Assembly (NCBI RefSeq): GCF_000150705.2
Contig: NW_015440973.1
Coordinates: 62,001 to 126,000 of the forward strand
Length of the DNA: 64,000 bases
Reading direction: 5' to 3'
Origin: Paracoccidioides lutzii Pb01
Lineage: Eukaryota > Ascomycota > Eurotiomycetes > Onygenales > Ajellomycetaceae
Numbering within the stretch: the stretch's first letter is position 1; every line of letters begins with the position of its first letter. The notes beneath the pieces are model-generated. The model saw only the letters and a list, made by a program, of their open reading frames with translations. It did not search any database and was not told the origin of the DNA. Shown in pieces: positions 48,576-62,999 of this stretch. The position numbers and the translations under genes were made by a program.

Positions 48576-49020
48576 CTTGCAGGACGGAGGAGGGGTGGAG
48601 GAGGACCGCTATGGTGTGTCTCAATTTGTCCAGGCCGGAGTCATCCTCCTGAGCATCATTGCCATCTCATACGGAGCATCTAGCTCTGTGATCGCGCCAC
48701 TTGCAATTCCCACATGCACCCCCAAAGTGCCCTGGTAGCCGAATGCACTCAGGAAAGGGGCGAGGACCATCAGACTTGCGTCGACCAAGCGACACAGACC
48801 TGAGGCTTCACCACCATTCCTCGGGACTGGATGAGGATGCTGTTGATGTACGATGGCCCGCTGGCTCCGCACCTGGGCTTCTGTCATACTCCCGCGTACG
48901 ACCAGTACATCCCGCCCTGAAGGGCAAGGATGGCCTGACTCTGAGAGCTGAAGACAAGAGGAGCGAGCTGCTGGCTCGCAACATAGAGAGTCTGATATTG
49001 CGGCAGAGCATCATTGTTTC
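48576..49020 (-). pseudogene. Relic ORF with a DUF3716-like cysteine cluster
   Basis: The minus-strand frame over 48768-48590 reads PRPFPEC, then LPGHFGGACGNCKW, then ARCSV and a stop, and then continues open in the same frame (DGNDAQEDDSGLDKL). The spacing C-x12-C-x2-C-x9-C with GACxNCxW is like the cysteine cluster of DUF3716, a presumed zinc-binding module of fungal proteins often found near transposable elements. Upstream (about 49020-48770) is an Ala/Ser-rich stretch with frame breaks. It probably belongs with the Crypton-like relic to its right. The family name is from memory; the cysteine pattern is seen directly. Confidence 0.55.
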
Positions 49021-49869
49021 CGCTCAAAGCCCTGCCGTACGGAGGTCAGCTCACAGTTCAGCAAGGAGGCAGCGAACTTACATTCTTGACTTGGTAAACT
49101 GCTTCCGTACAACGCGTTAGCCAGTTGCTCTGTGAGTGGAGGGGTTGGGTACTTAGTCTGCGTGTGTTTGTACGTACAATTTTTTTGTGTGGGTGAGAGA
49201 GAGCGAGAGCAGGATGCAGAGCTTTGCTTCTAAGGCTTCTGCAACAGCCACTAGCCACCCAGTCAGTCTTCGTACGCCTCCGTTGTTGAAAATTTTACAA
49301 GGCAGGCAGAAGATGGGGAAACAGATGAGCTTACTGGACACACGATGTCCTATAGGCCGGCGTATGCAGTCAGTGAGCAGCTCTTCTTCCACCCTCCCCA
49401 CCATCACCTCCTTCGTGTACGAACGCGTTAGAAAGCGTCTCCACCAAGAAGACTGCTCTCTGTCATCCGTACACAATGCATACAACCTATCCACGATGTC
49501 TCAGCACTGTACGAAGGCGGTTACTCATGGAGAAACACTGGTTTGTGGGACGAAGGGGAGAAGAGGAAGAGAGGCAGGGTATATTTTCACTCTGTGCTGC
49601 ATGCCACCACGCGTACGAACTAGTTCCAAAGAAGGCATTCACCTCTATACTCTATATAACACTCCATATACAACATCCTATAGAAACACAATTCATATAG
49701 CTTGGTACGCCATGCAGGAAAGACAGAGAAAGCACAGCAATCTCCCTCCATCCTCTCAAGAGAGGGCCAGGTCCGGGTTTTTCTTCAAGGCCATGACAAG
49801 AGCAGGAAGAGTGAGCCTTTGCTGCGTTCAAACTTCATCAAGCTCCTGGGGCGCCATCCAGAAAGTTCC

Positions 49870-52110
49870 ACTGTTCACCTGATTCCTTCATATGAAAGCA
49901 TCAATGATTGTGAGCCGGCAGCCGTACGCATCTGCTTCTTGGCAGAGGGACGCCAGACAGCGCCATACCTCTCATCCAGCTCTCATATAACAGGTCCATG
50001 ATTCAAACCCACAGACCATTCCCTCCACACCTCCTCCACAGTGGTGGCCTCGCGATTAATTTCATAAGCAGGCGCCACATCATCAACAGCAGAAACAAAA
50101 CCAGCAGAAGCAGAGGAACTAGCAGTCGTACGATCAGCGGCCAGGAGGGGGGCGAACGCAGAAGGTACAGGCGCGGGCGTGAGTGCAGGGGTGGTGGCGG
50201 GAGCAGGGGCAGAAGCAGGGGCAAAGGCGGACGTGGATGCAGGCACAGGCGCAGGCATAGGCGCAGGCGCGGGCGCAGTTGTGGGTGCGTTCACAGGTGC
50301 GAAACCAGAAACAGAAGCAGCGGCAGCGGCAAGAACAGACAAAAGAGCAGAGGCGGCATATGTACGATGAACATGAGCACCATCTCTGGCGGCTTCAGCA
50401 GCGGCAGCACCAGCATTGATTGCAGCAGTGACTATATTGAAAGTGCTGGACCAAAATTCTGCGCAACTGCATCATTCTGCTCCATCATCAGATTTGTACG
50501 GGAAACAGCCCTGGCTTCAATTGCTCTTGCATCAGTGACAATCTGCTGGTGCTGTGTCTGCAGCAGAGTCATAAGAGCAGGCAGCACACCAACACACCTG
50601 AACCTCCATGGGCTCCTCCCGATCGTCCGCCCAGGCCGTGCGTATGATGTCTGCAAAGACCTGGTACTCCTCCTCCCCAAACAGCGGATCATTCCAGAAG
50701 GGGTGGTCAGAAAATTGGTCTCAGAACAAGATGGAATCCTGCAGAATAACAAAAAAAAAAAAAAAACGTTCAAAGCTTGTCCAGAAGATGAGGAACCCCT
50801 GCACAGCCATCTCATCCACAAATACAGACACTGGCAACAGCAATGATGACTTGTTCATGATTTCATATGACTCAAATCAGCTCAGTCACTCATTCACTCA
50901 TGACCACAGCTTTTGCACCAGAGTCCTCAGCGGCTCCTGCACTCATAGAAGATGATAGGCTCCGTGCATGGAAGATGAGAACCCAGTCCTCTCTCATACA
51001 AACGTCAGAGGGATGTGAGGCAGGTAACAGTTGAAGAGAGCATCATTGTTTCATCATCTCACCTGGTGAATCTAAACCTCACTCAACCCCCTCAGCTCAG
51101 CTGTCATTGTCTTGAACTTTCATTTGAAGTGAGTTTTCTTTAGTGAGCTGAGCTACACAGCATCTAACACCTTTACATTCACTTCAGACAGGTCTTATAC
51201 CTCATCTCACACTTAACATTAGCTCTCTTGAGAAGATGGAGATTGTATTGGATCTGACAGTGCTGAAAATTTGACACTGACTTCTGTATGAAGTTTCCGC
51301 GGGTAACCAGATAAAAGATCAGGGTGGACATGATGCACTGCAGGGGATCCTGATGCTGTATGACACTGCCATATTCAATATGATCAAAGTCATTGATTCA
51401 TAATGAGAATCAAGGCATTGCAGGCAGGGGAACCCTCATTCTTGAAGGGAACAGTGAACAGATTCATCAGCTGAATGAATCTCTGATTATCTGAATGAAG
51501 TTGCATGTTCAAACTGATCAGGAGATTGAGGTTCATACGGAGGTAGGCCTCTGTACTCTGGGCTGAGTTGTTCATGCAGCTCTGCTTCCAGCAATTCTCC
51601 AGCAGCTATATGAGACTCTTGACTGCTGTGAAATACATTCAGCATGGTGTTGACATCTCAGTTCGCTTATTTTACCTTCTGCTGCTTGGTTTCCTTTCTG
51701 GCCCATCCCATGTACAAAGTAGGGTATCAACTATTTTAGAGGTGCATGGATGAGGTAGTAAGTGCATATAACTGGAGATCTGAAATTTGTAGAGATTCAT
51801 TAGCGCAAATTTATACTGCTCCACAGGGGCGGCCCCCAGAGTCTGAACGACTGATGCTCCGTCTGCTGTCGTACACTCAGCAGTCTTGTATCAGGAGGAA
51901 TGAATCTTCTGATTCAGAGTCTGCTTCAGAAAGAGAGCCATTTTCTGATCAGTGACAAACTCATCTGGGAAGTTTCTCTGCCGGCACCATGTCTGCCCTG
52001 TACGAGTGAAAGAAAAGAGTCAGCCTGACACCTATGACATTGTACAGAATTCAGCTCTGCAACTAACTGAACTCCTTCTGCTTTGACCTGTACGCCTGTT
52101 GCGTACACTT
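49870..52110 (-). pseudogene. Crypton-like element relic (Ndc10/GCR1-type tyrosine-recombinase ORF)
   Basis: Cryptons are fungal DNA transposons whose single protein has a tyrosine-recombinase/Ndc10-like region and a C-terminal GCR1-like DNA-binding domain. Minus-strand pieces in order: an N-terminal segment at about 52000-51760 (WCRQRNFPDEFV, then VEQYKFALMNLY); an Ndc10-II-like segment at 51575-51300 (AQSTEAYLRMNL, SDNQRFIQLMNLFTVPFKN, then IEYGSVIQHQDPLQCIMS in a shifted frame); a segment at 50710-50600 (HPFWNDPLFGEEEYQVFAD, then IIRTAWADDREEP); an Ala/Pro-rich linker at 50342-50100; and a GCR1_C-like end at 50050-49930 (TTVEEVWREWSVGLNHGPVI, stop, then ELDERYGAVWR). Frameshifts and stops break it throughout. 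I could not find terminal repeats or a duplication. Confidence 0.68.
50090..50345 (-). repeat. Ala/Pro-coding GC-rich tandem GCAGGxGC repeat in the Crypton-like relic
   Basis: Imperfect hexamer-type repeats (GCAGGG/GCAGGC) encode APAPAP/ASAPA runs on the minus strand. This is a low-complexity linker between the Ndc10-like and GCR1-like segments. Confidence 0.65.
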
Positions 52111-52459
52111 GGGTCTGCTTTTGCCAACCCTCCAGTATAATCTGCCTGGCATTTCCATAGAGCTGAGCCTCCAGATCCAGCAGCTCTCTTGCTCTTGATC
52201 CACTTCCACGGAGGCATCTGCCTGGGGAAACAGGGGATTCATCTTTCAAGGCGGCTCCGTAAGGTGACAGGGGAAGGTAGAAAAACAAACAGTGCTCATG
52301 GGTGCATGCAGGGGCCAAGGCAGGAGCGTACGGAGAAGGGGAGCAGGGGAGCAGGGAGAAGGGGACCGGGGGATTGAGAACAAGAGGGTTGCAGGCCGGG
52401 CGGGAGGCCTCGTGTGAGGGCGATCTCCCCTTACTTTTGCATTTTACAAAGGCCTTCAT

Positions 52460-53412
52460 CGACGGGGGTTAGAGGCGGGGATTGGTTGCAGACAAGTGCT
52501 CAATCTGATTGGCTGACAGTAGTGAAAGGGCTTACACCGACCTTTCCTAGCTAGGTTAGATCATTAACTAGCTGCCAACCACATCCCCCCTAGGAAGCCG
52601 CGCGACTTGGCCCAAGCGCCGTTTACCCATAAGCGCACCTAATACAAAACAGCCGTAGTCACACCTGAGCCAAACCCAGCTTTTTATTTTTGAAAACTTC
52701 CCGCTTTAATTCCTCTGCTTATGGTTAGCGAGTGTCTGGAAATCTGCCAACCACTTCAATTGGCTGGATATTAAGTGATGATGATGATGGGGTTAGGCCT
52801 TCGTGGCAGTGCTTCAGAACAGCGGCCCCCCGGGGGGGGGGTAACTTAAGACCGATTGCAAAGGGGTAAACACGATATGAGGGTTAGTGTGATCGAGTAG
52901 AGATATGGTTCCTCTTAAACTTTTCTAGGTAAAAGGGGCAAAGATACATATATAGAAAACTGGGTAAGCAGGGATGAAATGTATCATATCCTATTCATTC
53001 GCTAAAAGTTGATAGATAGAGGGGGGGAAGGCGGACCAGAATATAGTAGAATTGAATAAGAAATATATGGATATCTTCGGTGAAAAGAAAATCAAGATTG
53101 GTTTGAAGCAAAATGACAAGAGGAGGGAAAATTTTACACGGAAAATAGCGATTCAGGGATTCACAAATGCGACTTGTCACAATCGCACTCCTTTCCCCCT
53201 CCCCCAAAAATATGCAAAAATGGCAGGGTTGGTCTTTTTCGGTTTTCGTAACTCTTGTTAGCATCAAAGGAAAAGGAAAAAGAAAGGAGTGAAGTCAAAA
53301 AGACGTTGGAAAACAAGTGAACAGAAGAATCCCATGATCCGGGGGAGCCAAGACTAAGTACGATCACTTCATTTGAATTTCTAGGAGCCCGCACGTCCCC
53401 ACACGGCCCTTC
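52460..53412. other. Intergenic, probable SDS23 3' region
   Basis: No gene recognised. It holds a CCCCCGGGGGGGGG run (about 52827-52841) and, up to 53412, the likely 3' UTR of the minus-strand SDS23 gene. Confidence 0.55.
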
Positions 53413-55482
<2,070 letters not shown>

Positions 55483-56047
55483 GTTTGGTGGCTAATTTCT
55501 GCAGAGGCGTTATTCTGATAGAAAGAAGGCTTTTTATATGAGATATCAGACAAAAAGAGTCAAGGAAGGTTTTCTTAAAAAACAGAAAAGTTCACACAAT
55601 CAGTATCTAATCCTAGAGAAATAGAGAATAGAAGTTAGCTGGCATAATCCAGCAATATTGGAGAGAGAAGAGAGGGCGGGGGATGTGGATGAGGGACACC
55701 ATGCATATGCTTGGCAAGGACTGACTGTCGTCCGCTGAGGTTGACTTACATAAACTCTATTACCAAGGTTGGCCTGCAGCCATAGGGTTCAAAATGCTTG
55801 CCCGTTGCAGACTAGCGTATTTATTTCCAACCTCGATAATGTCAATGGATTTTAATTTGCTTGTTGTTTCTACTTGTTTCTAGAAGTTGGATAAGTGTAA
55901 CGGAGCACAGTACACAGAAAGACAAATGCCAACGATTAAAATGAAGTAGAGTTAAATTTACCAGATTTAAACAGGGGATGATAGGTCTAGAAGAAAGTAA
56001 CCCCACAATTGGTTCTAAAACAAGCAACACTGGCAGTTCCTCCCCGG

Positions 56048-56096
<49 letters not shown>

Positions 56097-56425
56097 AGAT
56101 AATGGTTGCCTTCAAACTGCATTGCCGGAACCTTTTTCTATTCCCGACCCCCATATTTTCATGCACAAATGCCAGCCTCCGCATCATTAGTGCCGATAGG
56201 AACTTCGTTTTCACGAAATCACGTGTGAAACTTGTGTTTGATTTATTCAACTAATAACTTGCTCCGCAACCGACCGACATAATTGCGTATAGGAGAGACA
56301 AACTAGGCGAACTACGATGATTGGAGAGAGGTTTTGCAAAACGAAGTCCAACCACCCCACACAAAACAATAACGCCATTCGGCTGCGAGCTACCGATCCA
56401 TGGTGGGGCAAATGTACTTCCCGTG
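55483..56425. other. SDS23 upstream region and intergenic DNA
   Basis: No ORF of recognisable content. A (CA)n microsatellite lies at 56055-56092. The SDS23 promoter should be within 55483-55900. Confidence 0.6.
56055..56092 (+). repeat. (CA)n microsatellite
   Basis: About 19 CA units. Confidence 0.95.
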
Positions 56426-57730
56426 TCACCTGTCACGAGTAAGCCTACAGGCACATGGCAATCGTATCAGGAGTGTCATAGAGGGAAACTTGGAAAAATA
56501 CCTTTGGAATTCTGCAAGTAAACCAGCCATGTCAACGTTTCGCTGGGTTTTTGGCACAGGTTTGCTGCGCTGTCTCTTAACGTTGGTCGCTGTATTGTCA
56601 TCCCCCGGCGCGGTGGTTCGTTTCCCGCTTGATAACGCAGCACAGGAGTTTCGTATCTGCCGATGAAACCACACTGACTTGTGTGTCTTCTTGTACTCTT
56701 TCACATCTGGGGCTCCCAGGGAAAACTCCAGTACCGGGAGTGAACATATCTCAAACATCTCTGAGTCATCCACTCCATTTGCAGATGTAATGTAGCTTCT
56801 AAAACATTCATCTACTGTTTTGTTGGTAACATTGACTCTACGAGTGAGCCAGCCATGCCTCTCACCGACACCTCTGGCGCTTTCGTCTGCGAGCTGTGGG
56901 CAACCCACTGCAATGAGAACCTCAAGTGAAGGGAACTGGTCTAGGTATGAGAAAACCCGCACAGTTACGTCGGGCTGTAAGCGAAGCATCAATACCCGTA
57001 GATTTTGGAAGGCTTCATTTTTTAACGCCAGCTCGCTCCAGCTCCTGATAAGGCGATCAGTTAGCATGGCTATTGGCATGTCATTGCCCTCATTAGCGGA
57101 GGGTTTCACAAACAACGGAGCAGTGACATCCAATGCTACCAAGTTGATAATCTTTGATATCTCAACAAGATCATGGAGATCAGCATAATCCGTTGAGATG
57201 CTCAAAACGGTACCCCAACTCAGCGATGGAGAGTTAATTAGCTGATAGTAAGCTAGAAGAGGCATTTTCTTAGTCGAAGTTTTCAGAGAATAATGCGGTT
57301 CCATTTTTGAAAACTCGTTGGGGTACGCTGTTGTGAATATTTTCCACATATGCATGGTCCGTCTTCTGCTAGGCATTGGTGTTAAAAAGGGAAACTCCTG
57401 AAATATAAGAGACAAAAAGATCATACAAAGACACCTTAAAACAATTACCTACCAGCGGCCTAAGCAATCCCACAAGTACTTGGCTAGTTCCCAGGGACAG
57501 TCCGCAAAATGCCCTGCGGTGAGTGGACGCTGGTCCATGAGGGTTTTCCGCATGGCCATATGTTTTAATGTATTGGCACCGCACGGGCTGCCTTCTTCCC
57601 ACCCTGGAGGCAGGTAGGGCGATTCATGGCTCCAAGATGGCCCTGCGGCGTCCGATGGATAAATGAAAGATGGGATGACGCTGTCCGTGTATACTTGACC
57701 ACTGGCCCAATCGAATCCCTTTTTCGCCAT
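56426..57730 (-). CDS. Conserved fungal protein of unknown function
   Basis: Two exons (57730-57453 and 57368-56426) around an 84-nt intron (GTAGGT..CCTAG) give 406 aa. The acceptor that joins ..CLGR to CRRRTMHMWKIF keeps frame; the upstream TTCAG acceptor leads to a stop. The start is the first ATG after an in-frame stop (MAKKGFDWASGQVYTDSV). The N-terminal block (SFIYPSDAAGPSWSHESPYLPPGWEEGSPCGAN) looks strongly conserved, and the middle has LRVLMLRLQP and FPSLEVLIAVGCPQL segments reminiscent of leucine-rich repeats. The basic C-terminus (KRQRSKPVPKTQRN) could be a nuclear signal. The last 25 residues may be read-through of a terminal intron, because CAAAGGTATTTT near 56505 looks like a donor. 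I do not recognise a named family. Confidence 0.8.
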
Positions 57731-58808
57731 TTGATATCGCAGGTCATCATTACTCTCCACACTCGAGTTACTTCGTGGATGTTAATCCAAACCAAAACAG
57801 AGTTTTTAGCCGTGAAAAGGCCCAGCTTCCCGTGAGAGTAAATAATTGAGGGTTCCCGGGAAGTTTCTTGGAACAGGTGGAAGGAAATAATATCTTTCTC
57901 TTAGTTGGGATTTTTTAAAACATGTTGTAATGGGGTTTCCGTCGAGGTTTGTTTCAGATATCGAGATCAGACGGACTACTTTAACGTAAATTCGCCAAGC
58001 AATAGGGGACAAGGCGGTCAACAAAAGTATGCTAGACCATATATAGTTTAGAATTAGAATGCTAGCCCAAATATGGACTAGCGTAACGGCTCCATCTAAA
58101 CCTTCATATCTTCATCTCGGCCTCGGGCTCATCGGATCTCACCAACTTCTCTCGACGTGAGGCTGTCATAGTTGGCACTCTTTGGATGTTTAAAATTTTG
58201 GGCTCTATATGTATGCAAGTTCTGCAGGTTTTTCTTTCCACTAGTGATGGTGCTGGTAAAGAGAGCTTCTTAGGCTCCCTGTTTACCATCTATGTTGCCT
58301 CAATTACCGGGTGGGTGCTGTGTCCCTGGAATTAGGAATCAAATGCCGCTGCATGGAGCTGTGGAGTAACTGAATGTTACCATACTGTTCCCTACCACAC
58401 ATCGACATAGTGCTGCTTGGTGTGTAATTTTTAATGTTTGGTGCGTGGGGCGAATCGAGAATTTTACACCCCGGACAACTGAGAAGATGCAACCTGCACT
58501 AGAATCTTGCATTAGAACACTTTTGTTTCACATATTTTCTGAAGAAAGTATATCCTCTTTTCTCTAATTTTCCTTGCTCATGCCAATAGGTGAGGGGATA
58601 ACAGTTTATTTCTCTAATTTTGAAAGCAACTTGGTGCTGGGACCGATCGAAAGCGTTGCCGTCATTTCTTTATGGGCCATCTGTCTAACTCTCCAAGTCT
58701 TGATTTACATTGCCTCAAAGCATTGATTTTTAGTTGCCCTCTACCTTTTATTTTGTCTAAAGGGGCAGGATGGATACACCATGACAGGAAACATACATTG
58801 GCCATTTT

Positions 58809-58845
<37 letters not shown>

Positions 58846-59393
58846 CATGTAGTTGATTTGTTTCTGTTTTACGCTTGATTTCCGTGGGCGCCAGATAGGC
58901 CAAGGAGAATTTCCTTTCTCTCCCATCTCTCTTCTTTTCCCCTTACATCCTCACTTTTTATTTTTTATTTATTTATTTATTTATTTATTTATTTTTTGTT
59001 AATAACACCTGATATGCCACCTTGCCAGTAAATCCCTTTAATTGCTTGGTTGCTCCATAAGAGCAGAAAAATATTATTCCCCTACAATACGTCATCTATC
59101 CTGTTCACTGGAGGTATCAATCACCTAGCCTCCCTCATCAGTATAAGACACTACCCCCTCCATCAGCAACTTGTCGGAGCCTTCCGTTATGTGACCTATA
59201 TTCCACCATATAGTCGTTCTCGTAGTTAGCAAACTTTGCAATCAACAAGCTTGCCATTCTGTCACAACTCATATCATCCCAATGAGAAAGAATACGTTCG
59301 TATAAAAATATCCATACCAGCACCCTCCCTACACACAGTAACCACATGCAGCTACCACCGGTCCCATCCCCGGGCCACAACATTACAACCCAC
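57731..59393. other. Intergenic, no gene identified
   Basis: Contains a T-tract at 58811-58845, a (TTTA)n run at 58965-58994 and several short ORFs without motifs. The Trp-rich minus ORF 59138-59506 is an out-of-frame shadow at the end of the phytase gene. Confidence 0.6.
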
Positions 59394-61930
59394 TTACCCC
59401 TTCCTACACCCCCTCTGCGGCACCCTATCCACCCCCCACCTCTCATCCACCTCATCCAATAGCCCCAAAAGCCCACAATCCTCCAACGCCTTATTCCCCA
59501 ACACATCCTTCAAACTAACCAACTTGAAACTCGCCAACACCCCCGTCCCACCCCCCAACGACGCCGGCAACTCATTCGCATCATCATGCACAACAAGCAA
59601 TCCATGCGGGAACTCATCCGACAACCGCGTTCCAACAACCGCAACCCCATCAGAATTCGTCACGCCGTCAACCAACCCGTCGCCAGATGGTCCAACCGTG
59701 AACGTCAAGACGTGCTCGTGCGGCGCCGCGCGGCGGAAAACGGATAATGCGCTAACCCCCTGACAGGAGACGATTAGGAAACCTTGCGATGGGTTCTTGC
59801 CGGGGACGATTGCCAGGCCCTCGACGTCCGCGAAGAGTGTGCCATCTCCTACTCGCGCGACTACCGTGCCGACATTGGACCCGTCAGGCTCAGCATCATA
59901 GCGCCAGACGCCCGCGGCTTCTTCGCCGATGAAGATGTGGCCGTTGTCGTCGTCTGCAACGCAGCCTTCGACTTGGGTACCGGAGCCACCCCTGAAAGAG
60001 CGCACGAGGGTTGTGGATAGGGTGCCATTGGGTGAGATGGTAAGTTCATATTGCAGGTATTTGGCTTTTTTGGAGTTGACGAAGAGATATTGTTTATCAG
60101 TTGTGCGGGAACGGTAGGCACAGGAACCGTAGACGTCGTAGTCTGGCTCGGTTGGTTGTTTGCCGCCCGGGATTTCGGCTAGGCGGCCATCCGGGGTAAT
60201 TTCGAAGAGGCTGAGAGAGGGGGTTAATGAGGGGCCATGTATATCTGGAAAATGGTTCAAAGACGTTGGGAATATGTCATATCATTTTGTATCTGATGTG
60301 CGATACATACCACAATGTGTTGTCCTTCCTGCAAGCTACGTATGCGAGATCGATCTTTCTGTTGCCAGCCTTAAATCTGTATATGATGTCTACATTATTG
60401 GGGTTTCCCGCTTTCATATGTTGAAGGTGTTTCCCATTGAGGTCAAATACGCTCAGTCCAGCCCCTTCAGTGGATTTGACGGTAGTTATGACTCTTGACT
60501 TGTTAGGGGAACTTTTCGATATCCAAATCGCAGGGTCATCTCCGTCACCGCCGTTAGCTTCTGTTTCACCCTTGGGATTCACAAGAAGAAATGAACAGTC
60601 TGGTCCACTCCAGGAATCTTTGCACTTGCACAAATTGGGGCCGACACATTGACCACGACCCAAGCAGCTATTCTTGCACGTAAACTGTGAGCAATCTTTG
60701 CCTGTAAATCCAGCGAAACAAGAAAGTGAGCCATCTGTATTGCCGAAACCGTTCTTCTTATTTTCTTTACGCGGGAATCCATGTGCTCGCGGGTCATATT
60801 TCGTGTTGGGTTCGAGGAACAACGCGGTAAATGCTGATTCCAAGGAGCTGACACCAAATGATTGCCCAGCACTGGACTTCAGAGCAAAGCCAACTAGGCC
60901 AGCGGGGTAGTTTGCATGTTTGCTTTGATATATTGACAACCCTTTAGCCTCAAGCTCTTCGAAACCTGTGAGTTTCAGTGAACCTTGGAGCTCCAGCTTT
61001 GGTGAGTATACCCCGATGGTATTAGCAGTGACGATCAGAAAGTGAATAGAAGAAGCGGCAACGTAGACGGCCAACCCGGTGATGTCATCCTCTATTTTTC
61101 CTACCATGTCGACCTTGGGGGCGGATGTCGAATCCTCGGCTTTGAAGCTGTAAATAGACTTGTCATCATCAGCCGCGAAGTAGACTGTTGAGTCGTCTGG
61201 TGAAATGGCACAGGAATTTGGTTCCACGGGAATACCAAACGTTTGGACCTGGAACGCTGTTAGAAGGAACATACGCATATATACGATGCCATTTCGTGAA
61301 AGAAAACGTCCAATGAAGAAGAGAACCAAACCTCTAGTAGACGAGCCCGTCTTCAAAGTCTACATAACAACTGACCTCAAGAACGTCAATAGCATTATTC
61401 TTCTCCCTCACAATAAACTGAACCGCCTGCTTCTTCCCAAACAAATAAAAGAACCCAGTCCCACTCTTAGGACTCCGCCACGGACACAGAGCAGACCAAT
61501 CCCCCAACATCACCTTTCGGTTCGAAGGGAGCTCCGTCGCCTGATGCACATCAAAGACACGAATGACGGAGTCCGTGGACGCAATTGAAATGACAATATC
61601 CCTGTCTCCAACGTCATAGAGCACCCCGACCACTTTCGTTCGTCCGTGAACATGAACGGCCCGCTCCGGCAGATATCCACGGGTGCCATTGTTGGCAAGA
61701 TTCCAGGCCTTCCAACCGCCAGTTGCGGCACTGGCGTCATTTCCAATGAGAATTGGTTCTTTCTCACTCTTGCCATAGTAGATGACTGAGTTGTCGCTGT
61801 GAACTTCAGCAGTTAAGCCAGATATGGGGAGGTTGGCGGTTGGGGGAGCAGCCAGTGCTGGAATAACCCCCGGGAGCAAGAGAAGGTTGAGAGCAACTGT
61901 AGCGACTGTCACAGATTGTGGGAGCACCAT
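59394..61930 (-). CDS. Secreted phytase-like double beta-propeller protein with EGF-like insert
   Basis: Related proteins are annotated as 3-phytase-type (BPP) enzymes releasing phosphate from myo-inositol hexakisphosphate; activity here is inferred. Three exons (61930-61376, 61248-60311 and 60210-59394; introns 127 and 100 nt) give 769 aa. Residues 1-27 are a signal peptide (hydrophobic LNLLLLPGVIPALAA). About 28-350 is a first phytase-type propeller. About 362-404 is a cysteine-rich EGF-like module (CFAGFTGKDC, then CKNSCLGRGQC and CKCKDSWSGPDC). About 405-769 is a second propeller with the more typical motifs (GDGDDPAIW, YDVYGSCAYRS, VEGCVADDDNGHIFIGEE, DVEGLAIV, SNSDGV-like TNSDGVAVVG). 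The acidic residues expected to bind Ca2+ are in the second domain. The strong ATG is at the signal peptide. Duplicate-propeller architecture is known in ascomycetes. Confidence 0.88.
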
Positions 61931-62999
61931 CCTGGCTTAAGAATAACTAAAGAAGAGGGAAAAGAGAGTGTGAGAAATATGTATAGGACATGATCGCAAA
62001 GGAGGGGAATTGAGATATTATATGATATATACTAGGGGCGTAGGGGGGGGGAACGTGTATACATATGTACTGTGCATATAGGGGTAGATCAGGGGCTATG
62101 GGTGGTTGTTGAATGGGGAGTTCACCCCCTTGACAAGTCCTGAAAAAGACAGTTGCGCCCCTTCCTAGTGAGCGCACCCCTTTTGTATGTGGCATCTTGC
62201 CCTTTACGGCCTCAACCCGATAAAAGCCGTTGCTGTGGCCTGACATTGTTTCCTAGCGGAAAATACCTGCCCAGCCCTGGAGCCCGTCCGCTCTCACGGG
62301 CATGCCGAGCATCCAATGGTCTGCGGCAGGAGCAGCGCATGCTCTGGTTAATTAGTCTCAGTACAGCCATTGGTGTTTAGGAGAGATTAAAGAAGGTCAC
62401 GCTATGTTGTGTGTGTGTCGATGTTGGACAAGGGAAGGGGTTTGCCATTATTTAGTTTGATGCCAAACTCCCCATGTTCTTCTGCAGGGACTTAGAGAGG
62501 TTTCATTGACGTTGGGATAGAAATACCGAGATGTCGTTTCATTGGCCAACCAGAATTCCCTATTCGACCACGAAACATCGCAACGTTCGGCCTCTACTAT
62601 TAACTACCAGCTAACTAACCTACAAATTCCACAGATTTCTCAGCCGTAATCTTAGTTTTATTTTACTATTACTTTTTCATAGTAAATTAAGTTTTATAAT
62701 AAGAAAAAAAAAATTCCTAGAAATTTTTTAATATTGACTATTATTTAAAAAAATTAAGTTCATTTTTCTTCAAAGATAATTTTCAATTTTTTAAGTTAAT
62801 GATACTTTACAATTCATATAATCTTAGTATGAAGTATGTAACCTGTTTTATTACAAAACATTTCTTATAAAAGTGAGCTATAGACCAATGATTTTAACAA
62901 AGACTCTGGGCATCAACCTAATGGTTCCAAATTCTAGCTTCCCCTCCGTGTGATCTATCTTCATTCTCAATGATTGCAAGTCGGTCAGCGTTTTCCCAT
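61931..62999. other. Phytase upstream region and convergent spacer
   Basis: No gene recognised. A TATA-rich stretch (62014-62030) lies about 85-100 bp upstream of the phytase ATG. An A/T-rich tract spans 62640-62880, next to the 3' end of the following gene. Confidence 0.5.

Noticed and set aside
48221..49120. Plus-strand ORFs of 139-143 aa
   Set aside because: They lie antisense to the cysteine-cluster relic and have no motif.
49983..50342. 119-aa Ala/Pro-rich ORF as an independent gene
   Set aside because: It joins a GCR1-like segment (VEEVWREWSVGL) that continues past its stop, so it is a piece of the Crypton-like relic.
57449..57760. Longer N-terminus of the unrecognised gene starting at 57760
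   Set aside because: The codon there is GTG, not ATG, and an in-frame stop lies shortly upstream; the first ATG is at 57728-57730.
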